Below are positions 15,186-21,782 of a DNA stretch of 34,561 nucleotides, one piece after another. The notes under the pieces are model-generated. The model was not told the origin of the DNA. It worked only from the letters and a program-made list of their open reading frames with translations, and did not search any database. Each line of letters begins with the position of its first letter. The stretch's first letter is position 1. The DNA is from Synechococcaceae bacterium WB9_2_112. GTDB lineage: Bacteria; Cyanobacteriota; Cyanobacteriia; PCC-6307; Cyanobiaceae. The position numbers and the translations under genes were made by a program. Location of the stretch: assembly GCA_010027605.1 (NCBI GenBank), contig RGUW01000005.1, forward strand, positions 1 to 34,561, given 5' to 3'.

Positions 15186-16328
15186 ATGGCCTCCCTGCTC
15201 CAGACCCTTGGCTGGGGCTGGTTCCATCGCCGCAAGCTCCCACCATCGGTGCACTTCAGCGAACGGGTCCATCCGGCGGAGCTGCCCCCCCTGGAGCCAG
15301 GCGATCCAGGGGAGCCGCCTGAGCTGGCCTTCCTCCCCTGGTCGGTGGCACGCCTGGATGCCATCGCCACCGCCCTGCAGGAGCGCCCGGATCGCAGCGC
15401 CCTGGATGCCGCCCGCGCCTCGCGCACCTGCCTGTCGCGCCTGTGGCTGGCCGCACCGGTTGACGGGCTGGAGACCCTCTATGCAGGGGCGATCGGCCAG
15501 GTCTACCGCAAGTTTCTGGCAGGGGTTCTGCCGGCCCTGCCCCTGGATGGGGAGGAGGCCGCCTGGCGCACCGCCCTCTCCCAGTACCTGCTGGGGGGCC
15601 TGGAACGCAGCGGCAGCCTCAACGTGCTGCTGGCCCTGCTTCCCTATGTGGACCGCCACGGTCTCCAGGTCTCTGATCCCTTCAACCAGCTTCCCGCCTG
15701 GATCCTGCCGCTCTATGCCGAGCGCTGTGATCCGGCCATCGCCGACCGGCTGAACCACAACCCAGACCAGCCACGTGCCCTGCTTCAACCGGCAGCCCCC
15801 GCCACGGTGCCCGCCACAGTGCCGGCCGCGGTGCCCGCGACAGCTTCAGCCAGCGCCCCGCTGCCGGTGCTGGCCCCGCTGACCGGGAACGCCTGCATGG
15901 CCCTGATCAGCGACCAGGATTTTCTTGGCCGGGTCAGTGCGCTGATCAACCTCTATGCCATCGAACCCCAGGACCCCGAGGTCTGCCGCGACCTGGACCG
16001 CAGTCGTCGTCAGGTTGCACAGGTGTGGCTGGATGTGGAGCCCGACCAGCTCGAGGTCCTGTACCGCACCCCCTTCGGCCAACTCACCGACAATCTGATC
16101 GCCTCCAACTTCGCCGTCGAACCGCTCCATCAGGAGGACCTCAACAGGCGCCATCAACTGGCCGAACTGGCCGCAGACCTGCGCCATCCCCATGCCCTCA
16201 ATGCCCTGATGGCAGCGCTTCTGTATTACCCCATCCGCCAGGTGAGGCTGCCCACAAGCCGGGAGCTGCTCCCCACCTGGCTGGTCGCGGGCTTGACGCG
16301 CCTGGGGGCCCGGATGGATGGCGGCTGA
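15186..16328 (+). CDS. Unknown protein made of two ~120-residue repeat units
   Basis: I do not recognise a family. The 380-aa protein carries an internal duplication. Unit A (about residues 58-177) and unit B (about 251-369) share the order LSRLWLAAPVDGLETLY / VAQVWLDVEPDQLEVLY, then GQ, then LNVLLALLPY / LNALMAALLYY, then LPAWILPLY / LPTWLVAGL. The units are alpha-helical in character and are joined by a ~70-residue linker with an Ala-Thr-Val-Pro repeat. There is no signal peptide. The ATG at 15186 is chosen because the earlier GTG at 15123 would overlap the upstream gene by 41 bases with no visible homology. It follows the TPR-glycosyltransferase and faces the secretion operon, so a role in the same surface pathway is suggested by context only. 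Confidence 0.78.
   Translation: MASLLQTLGWGWFHRRKLPPSVHFSERVHPAELPPLEPGDPGEPPELAFLPWSVARLDAIATALQERPDRSALDAARASRTCLSRLWLAAPVDGLETLYAGAIGQVYRKFLAGVLPALPLDGEEAAWRTALSQYLLGGLERSGSLNVLLALLPYVDRHGLQVSDPFNQLPAWILPLYAERCDPAIADRLNHNPDQPRALLQPAAPATVPATVPAAVPATASASAPLPVLAPLTGNACMALISDQDFLGRVSALINLYAIEPQDPEVCRDLDRSRRQVAQVWLDVEPDQLEVLYRTPFGQLTDNLIASNFAVEPLHQEDLNRRHQLAELAADLRHPHALNALMAALLYYPIRQVRLPTSRELLPTWLVAGLTRLGARMDGG
15801..15836 (+). repeat. Three-copy 12-bp tandem repeat encoding Ala-(Thr/Ala)-Val-Pro
   Basis: Three units (15801-15812, 15813-15824, 15825-15836) follow the pattern GCC-ACG-GTG-CCC with single-base changes, and a decayed fourth follows. They encode the flexible linker between the two repeat units of the 15186-16328 protein. 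Confidence 0.75.
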
Positions 16329-16382
16329 GACGCCGCGGTTCATGGGCAATCCGCAGTGGCGTGCCGCTCGCCTATGCACCGC

Positions 16383-16649
16383 TCAGTTGTGGAACTCAGT
16401 CCACACCAACCACCACACCAGCCACCCGAGCCAAGGGGCCAGGAGCAGCTGCAGCACCACCAGCGCCCCGACCATGGCCCCGGTTCCAGCCCCAAGCAGC
16501 GCCGCGAGCCCCAGCTCCAGCCCCAGCAACCCCACCAGCCACGACCGGGGCTCCCGCAACCGTGCCCACCAGCGTTGCCGGGTGCGGCGGCGACGGGCGT
16601 GCCGCCGCTGCTCCTGTGGCAACAACCCAACCCAGTCCCACGGATGCAT
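16383..16649 (-). CDS. Small membrane protein at the end of the secretion operon (88 aa)
   Basis: I do not recognise a family. The N-terminal 35 residues are strongly basic (RRHARRRRTRQRWWARLRE), followed by two hydrophobic helices: about 38-58 (LVGLLGLELGLAALLGAGTG) and 62-82 (LVVLQLLLAPWLGWLVWWLV). Topology is probably both ends in the cytosol. The ATG is two bases after the HlyD stop, so it belongs to the same transcript. Many Trp residues lie at the membrane borders. It might be an accessory part of the exporter, but that is inferred from position alone. Confidence 0.7.
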   Translation of the reverse strand: MHPWDWVGLLPQEQRRHARRRRTRQRWWARLREPRSWLVGLLGLELGLAALLGAGTGAMVGALVVLQLLLAPWLGWLVWWLVWTEFHN

Positions 16650-16651
16650 GG

Positions 16652-18019
16652 CTACCGCAAGCGCTCCAGGCTGCGCAGCTTGTCTTCGAAGAACGACGTC
16701 AGCACACTGATGAACGGTCGCTCCCGCAAGCGGATGTCGGCGGTCAGGGTCATGCCCGCCTTCAGGGGGATGACACGGCTGCGGGCCTGCAGATGCTGCC
16801 GCTGCAGCTGCAGCACCACCGGATAGAAAAGACCGCTGGCCTCAGCCCCCAGGCTGCTTTTCATCTCCTGAGAGGTCAGGGCATCGGAGCCGATGCTGCG
16901 AACCACCGCCGGCACCCGCCCGTAATCGGTCGAGGGAAAGGTGTCGATCGAGATGTTGGCCGTCTGGCCCGGCAGCACGAATCCGATCACCCGGCTGGGC
17001 ACCAACACCCGGGCGTCCAGAGAATCGCCGGGCACCACCGCCATGAGCACGCCGCTGGTGGGCACCACACTGCCCGGATTGACCAGCAGATCGAATACCA
17101 CGCCACTGCTGGGCGCCGTCAGCTGCCCGTACTGGATCTGCAGGCGCGCCTGACGAATCTGTCCTTCCAGTTCACTCATCTGACGCAGGTTGGCCTCGAT
17201 GCGGCCACGCAGATCAGCAGCAGGCCCTGCCTGGGCCTGGATCAGGGCGGCCTGCAGGCGAGCTTCGACGCGCCGTTCCTCGAGCAAGCGGGACAGCAGC
17301 TGGTTGGCCGCATCCCGGGTCTGCAACGCCTGCACCCCGCTGACGGCCCCTGCCTGGGCCAGGGCCTGATAGCGATTGGCAATGTCATGGGACGTCGCCC
17401 ACGACTGCCGCAACCCGGCAAGCCGCTGCTGGCTCTGCCGCAGCTCCTGCTGGGCTGCACGCAGACGGCCCTGCAGATCGGCCCGCTGGTTCTGCAGCTG
17501 CAGCTTCTGATTCAAGGTCAGACGGCTGGTCGCGCGATCGCCCAGGGCTGCGGCATAGATCCTGTTCTCACTCGCGAGCCTGGCCCGGATGGCTTCGGCG
17601 GCGACCAGGCGACTGCGGGCATCGCGCAGGTCAAAGCGCACCAACAGCTGCCCTTGGCGCACAGGCTCCCCTTCCTTGACGAAGATCTCGGCCACGACAC
17701 CGGCCACCGGCGCCTCAACCTGCTTGACCCTGCTGCCGGGTTGCAGCTTGCCCTGCACGGCCACCGTCTCGGCCAGGGGAGCCACCAGGGCCCACACCAG
17801 CAACAGCGCTGATCCTCCGACAAACGTCCAGACCAGCACCGACGACGCCCGGGGGCTTCGCCGCAGCAGCACCGGTTGGTTGAACTGCCAGGGCTCGCTG
17901 CCGGCCGGCCGCCCAACCTGAGGCTCGCGAGATGGATCCGGCGTGGACTCTCCCACCAGATCCACCGCAGGCGTCGGGGATCGCGGCACCTGACCTGGGC
18001 GTGGTGGAGGAGCGCCCAT
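16652..18019 (-). CDS. HlyD family type I secretion periplasmic adaptor
   Basis: The 455-aa membrane fusion protein bridges the ABC exporter and an outer-membrane channel. It has a ~60-residue cytosolic Pro-rich N-terminus and one transmembrane helix at about 62-84 (VLVWTFVGGSALLLVWALVA). A first biotinyl-lipoyl half follows (VKQVEAPVAGVVAEIFVKEG, near 102-121), then ~170 residues of coiled coil rich in Gln, Arg, Leu and Ala, the second lipoyl half (LTAPSSGVVFDLLVNPGSVV), and a beta-barrel with the HlyD-family ending PLKAGMTLTADIRLRERPFI. The ATG shares one base with the ABC gene stop (TGATG). The outer-membrane TolC-like partner is not in this window. Confidence 0.93.
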   Translation of the reverse strand: MGAPPPRPGQVPRSPTPAVDLVGESTPDPSREPQVGRPAGSEPWQFNQPVLLRRSPRASSVLVWTFVGGSALLLVWALVAPLAETVAVQGKLQPGSRVKQVEAPVAGVVAEIFVKEGEPVRQGQLLVRFDLRDARSRLVAAEAIRARLASENRIYAAALGDRATSRLTLNQKLQLQNQRADLQGRLRAAQQELRQSQQRLAGLRQSWATSHDIANRYQALAQAGAVSGVQALQTRDAANQLLSRLLEERRVEARLQAALIQAQAGPAADLRGRIEANLRQMSELEGQIRQARLQIQYGQLTAPSSGVVFDLLVNPGSVVPTSGVLMAVVPGDSLDARVLVPSRVIGFVLPGQTANISIDTFPSTDYGRVPAVVRSIGSDALTSQEMKSSLGAEASGLFYPVVLQLQRQHLQARSRVIPLKAGMTLTADIRLRERPFISVLTSFFEDKLRSLERLR

Positions 18020-21000
18020 CAGAGCCCCTGCTCCTGCTGCTGGCTCTGATAGAGGGCGAAGTACCAGCCCTGACGGGTCATCAGGCTCTGGTGCGTGCCC
18101 ACCTCCATCACCGCGCCCCGATCCATCAGCACGATCAGATCAGCCGGCTGCACCGTGGTCAGCCGGTGGGTGATGAAAAACACGGTGCGCCCCCGAAAGG
18201 CCTCGAGCAGGTTGAGGCACACCTGGCGTTCGGTCCGGGCATCAAGCGCACTGGTGGCCTCATCGAGGATCAGCAGCCGGGGGTTCTGCAACACGGCCCT
18301 GGCCAGGGCCAGGCGCTGTCGCTGACCACCGGAAAGGCCCGCGCCGCGCTCCCCCACATCGGAGTTGTAACCCTTGGGAAGATTCATGATGAACTCGTGG
18401 GCACAGGCGATGCGCGCCGCCCCGATCAGTTCTGCGGCCGAGGCATCGGGCTTGACCAACAACAGGTTGTCGCGGATGGTGCCGTCAAACAGCACCGTGT
18501 CCTGGGGAACGACCCCGATCTGCCGTCGCAGCGAGTAGAGCTCCACTTTGTTGATATCCAGTCCATCCACCAGCACCCGACCAGCCGTAGGTCGGTAGAA
18601 ACGCGGCAGCAACTTCAACAGCGTGCTTTTACCGCTACCGGAGCCACCCACCAATCCCACAAAGGAACCGGTGGGAACCTCCAGATTGACGCCATTGAGG
18701 ATCGGCTCCTGCTCTTCCTCGTAGCTGAACATCACCTCGATGAACTGAACCCGACCCACCAGGGGTGGCATGGGAATGTTCAACGATTCCAGTTGACTCT
18801 GCTCGGTGGGGCGGTCCACCACATCGGCGACCATGCGCAGCGAAGCGGTGGATTGTTGAAACTGCTGCCAGGTCTGGACCATCTTCACGAGTGGTCCGGT
18901 GATGTAACCACTCAGGATCCGAAACGCGATGAACGAACCGATGGTCAACTGGCTTCGCATCACCAGAAAAATCCCCACACCAACTACCACAAGGGCGTTC
19001 ACGTCCTGGATCAATCCAGCGATGTTGGCCAGGGCCTCACGACTGACCTTCAGCTTGAAATCCTCTCCGATGAAGCGGGCGTAACGATTCTGAAACTCCC
19101 AACGCGTCTTCAACTCGGCATTCTGTGACTTGATCGTTTGAATGCCAGTGATGGATTCGTTGAGATAGGAATAGGTCTTGACCGCCTCAGCCATGCTGGA
19201 ATTGATCTGGCGACGCACCAAAGGATTGCTGACAATCGCCAGAACCAGCATCAACGGCACCGTTGCCAGCATCGCCAATGTCAATGGCACGCTCATCACC
19301 AGCAGAATCGCAAGGTAGAGAAAGCTGAACAGGAAATCGACGGTTGTAGTGATGCTCTGACCCACCAGAAATTCACGCAATCGATCCAGCTGATGGAAAT
19401 AGTGAATCACCTGTCCCACAGGACGGTGATCAAAGAATCCCTGCGGCAATCGCACCAATTGATCGAGAATCGTGGCTTTGGTCGCCTGATCAATACGATT
19501 CGCCGTATCGGCAAAGATGTACCCACGCAGCGTCTTGAGAAGACCCCGCACAATCGCAGCCAACAGCAATGCTGCAGAGATGCTGATCAGGGCATTGAGG
19601 TTGTCCTGATGCACCACCTGATCAATCAGCTGCTGAAGCCCCAAAGGCGTCGCGAGGTTGAGCAGATTGATCACAACGGAAACCGCCAGCACCTCCACCA
19701 GGGCGCGACGGTGCTCGCCCAGAAACGGGGCATACCAGCCCCAGCTGAAGCGTTGCTGTTTGGCATCCTGCTTGCGCTGCAGCACCAGCACCGGTATCGA
19801 CCCGCCCCAGGCCCGACCCAGCGCGGCCGCGTCGAGCCGGATCGGCCCCAGTTCGGGTTCGAGCAGTCGCAACCGCCCATCAGTCTCCACGCCTTCGAGC
19901 AGTGCGAACTGTCCGTCTCGCTCCAGCACCGCAGGCACGGGCACCCGCCCCAGCCGGTCCCAGGGGAACGACACCAGCAGCACCCGCAAGCCCAGGGCAT
20001 CGAGCAGCTCGCCCAGGTTCATCAAGGTCAGATGGTCCTGCCGTTGGAGCAGGGCAGCAATCCGATCGTTCAGGGCGTCGCGATTGACCGGCACATCGAA
20101 GTAATTGGCCAGGGCGATGCACAGCGCGCGCGGGATCTCGCGCGGTCCGCTGGCCGGCTGGAGCTTCAGCCGGCCCGGATGGGTCAGGGTCGGCGGGGGC
20201 TCCAGAGGTGACATCGCATAGCTGGATGCGGGCGCAACAACCGCCTGGGCAGTGCCCCCTGATGCCATGGGATCAGGGGGCACCGGCGGCTGACCGATCA
20301 CCAGCTCCGCCGCGACCGGTGGGTGTGCGCTGGGCGGCTCAATCTGACGGGGCAAGCCGATCCATCGCCACCAGGGCTCCCCGGCAACCGGTGCTGACAC
20401 CTGCTGGCCAACGGGCCATGGCTGGCCCAGCGGAGCACCACTGCTGACGAACCAGTCGCAGTCAGGATCGAGGTCGGGAAACACTCCCCCAGGAGCCAGA
20501 CTGCGCACGCGTGCCTGGCGCCGCAGGGTCGACCAGTCCCGCTGGGTCAACAGGGGGCTGGCCTGCTTCGACCCGATGGCCTCCAACAGGCCATGCAATT
20601 CAGCCGCGGAGGCGTGACGGCCGTACCACAGCTGCAGCGCCTCGTTCTCCTCGACCACCCGGGTCCACACCCCCGCCGGCAGGGCCAGCACCTCGACCTC
20701 GGTGGAGGCGCGCAGATGCTCACAAGGGGTCTGACACAACAGACCACTCCAACCGGCGCTGCCGCCAGCCTCGATCAGTTCCACCGTGTGCAGCTCGCCG
20801 TCGATGGGGTCGCGTGCCAGGGAACGCAGGCTGCCGCTGCGCACCAGCAGCACCGCATCGGGCGGCACATCGGGCCGCAGAACCGTCTGCCCCAGTCGAT
20901 AGCGGCGCGGTTCCAGGGCCAGTTCGAGGGCCGCAGCCCGATCGGCGCTGAGTGCATCAAACGGGCGAAAGCGACGCAACAGCTGGCCCGGCTGCTCCGA

Positions 21001-21030
21001 TGCCTGGATCGCTGAGACAACCCCATTCAT
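18019..21030 (-). CDS. ABC exporter with cyclic-nucleotide-binding and inactive C39-like domains
   Basis: The 1003-aa protein is a type I secretion permease/ATPase. In order: a cNMP-binding-like domain (about residues 20-125, with YRLGQTVLRPDVPPDAVLLVRSGSL-like cupin strands), a variable Pro/Ala-rich part, a C39-peptidase-like domain (about 293-418), a six-helix membrane domain (433-733) and the ATPase. Walker A is GGSGSGKST (795-803), the signature LSGGQ (899-903), Walker B LLILDE (919-924), and the H-loop His is near 955. The C39-like region lacks the catalytic Cys (IPRALCIALANYF where the Cys-Gly pair should be) and His (ERDGQFALLEG), as in HlyB, so it probably docks substrate without cutting a leader. 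The ATG at 21030 overlaps the PpiC stop (ATGA); an upstream start at 21111 would intrude into ppiC. The DNA of the membrane and ATPase part is visibly less GC-rich than the N-terminal part. Confidence 0.93.
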   Translation of the reverse strand: MNGVVSAIQASEQPGQLLRRFRPFDALSADRAAALELALEPRRYRLGQTVLRPDVPPDAVLLVRSGSLRSLARDPIDGELHTVELIEAGGSAGWSGLLCQTPCEHLRASTEVEVLALPAGVWTRVVEENEALQLWYGRHASAAELHGLLEAIGSKQASPLLTQRDWSTLRRQARVRSLAPGGVFPDLDPDCDWFVSSGAPLGQPWPVGQQVSAPVAGEPWWRWIGLPRQIEPPSAHPPVAAELVIGQPPVPPDPMASGGTAQAVVAPASSYAMSPLEPPPTLTHPGRLKLQPASGPREIPRALCIALANYFDVPVNRDALNDRIAALLQRQDHLTLMNLGELLDALGLRVLLVSFPWDRLGRVPVPAVLERDGQFALLEGVETDGRLRLLEPELGPIRLDAAALGRAWGGSIPVLVLQRKQDAKQQRFSWGWYAPFLGEHRRALVEVLAVSVVINLLNLATPLGLQQLIDQVVHQDNLNALISISAALLLAAIVRGLLKTLRGYIFADTANRIDQATKATILDQLVRLPQGFFDHRPVGQVIHYFHQLDRLREFLVGQSITTTVDFLFSFLYLAILLVMSVPLTLAMLATVPLMLVLAIVSNPLVRRQINSSMAEAVKTYSYLNESITGIQTIKSQNAELKTRWEFQNRYARFIGEDFKLKVSREALANIAGLIQDVNALVVVGVGIFLVMRSQLTIGSFIAFRILSGYITGPLVKMVQTWQQFQQSTASLRMVADVVDRPTEQSQLESLNIPMPPLVGRVQFIEVMFSYEEEQEPILNGVNLEVPTGSFVGLVGGSGSGKSTLLKLLPRFYRPTAGRVLVDGLDINKVELYSLRRQIGVVPQDTVLFDGTIRDNLLLVKPDASAAELIGAARIACAHEFIMNLPKGYNSDVGERGAGLSGGQRQRLALARAVLQNPRLLILDEATSALDARTERQVCLNLLEAFRGRTVFFITHRLTTVQPADLIVLMDRGAVMEVGTHQSLMTRQGWYFALYQSQQQEQGL

Positions 21031-21782
21031 GGCTCCTGGGACCTCCCAGGCCAGGGAACCGGTGCCATTGGCACCCCCTGCAGCAGCGCCGCCACCTGCT
21101 CCTCGAGCCAACGTTCAAACAGCTCATGCACCAGCTGCTGCACCACCAGCCAGCGATCACCGATGGCAAACGGCCGCCACAGCTGCCCTTCCTGGCCGGC
21201 CCGCAGCCGGGCCGCCAGCTGCGGATGGGCGGCAGACAACGGCACCGGTCCCACCAGCCCGCCGGTTTCGGCTTCGGGGCTGGAGCCGAAGACCACAGCC
21301 AGGTCCCAGAAGTTGGCAGCCTGCTCCCTGAGGCGGAGATGGAGCTCCTCGGCCAGTTCGCGTTCCTCGACCCGCAGCAGCGAATACACCACCCGATCGA
21401 GATCAGGTTTGCGATCGAGAAAACGGACCTCCACCTCGGCCTCAAAGCGCCAGTGGCTCCAGCGCCGCAGACGCTCGGCCAGACCGGCAATGGCCCGCAG
21501 GTCATCGAGCTCCCAGCCGCGCGCAGCCAACCAGGCCTGCCGCTCGGCCGGGGTGCTGAGCCCCTGTTGCTCCAGCAGAGCAACGCTGAGGGCCTCCTCC
21601 TCGGCCAGGGTCAGGGGGACCACGGCTGCGACCGCCTCCTGCACGACAGCCCGGGCCAAGGCTCGGTTCAGCCCATGGCGCACCAGCAGGCGGTTGGTCT
21701 CCGCCACCGACAGCAGCGGCTGGCCCGGCGCCAGGGCAATGGCCCGTTCGGGCATCACCCCCGAGAGACAGGGCGGATCCAT
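21027..21782 (-). CDS. Peptidylprolyl isomerase, parvulin (PpiC/SurA-like)
   Basis: The 251-aa protein has a SurA-N-like helical segment (LVRHGLNRALARAVVQEAVA and following) and a C-terminal parvulin domain at about residues 135-235. Parvulin signatures are LAEELHLRLREQAANFWDLA, GGLVGPVPLSAAHPQLAARL and RPFAIGDRWLVVQQLV. Such proteins fold or hold secretion substrates. No signal peptide is visible from the ATG at 21782, so it may act on the cytosolic side of the exporter or leave by the exporter. An upstream in-frame extension to 21905 would read inside the glycosyltransferase gene. The ATG shares one base with that gene's stop (TGATG), and its own stop overlaps the ABC start. Isomerase genes next to ABC/HlyD pairs are common in cyanobacteria. 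Confidence 0.85.
   Translation of the reverse strand: MDPPCLSGVMPERAIALAPGQPLLSVAETNRLLVRHGLNRALARAVVQEAVAAVVPLTLAEEEALSVALLEQQGLSTPAERQAWLAARGWELDDLRAIAGLAERLRRWSHWRFEAEVEVRFLDRKPDLDRVVYSLLRVEERELAEELHLRLREQAANFWDLAVVFGSSPEAETGGLVGPVPLSAAHPQLAARLRAGQEGQLWRPFAIGDRWLVVQQLVHELFERWLEEQVAALLQGVPMAPVPWPGRSQEP

Noticed and set aside
16025-20211. Long plus-strand open frames (16025-17812, 17932-19128, 19138-20211) opposite HlyD and the ABC exporter
   Set aside because: Their products are rich in Gln, His, Arg and Pro with no recognisable domain; the minus strand carries complete HlyD and ABC motifs.
18019-21030. Idea that the exporter is a C39 peptidase exporter for Nif11-type peptides
   Set aside because: The catalytic Cys and His are absent and no short precursor genes lie nearby; the only Nif11 domain is fused to a cupin.
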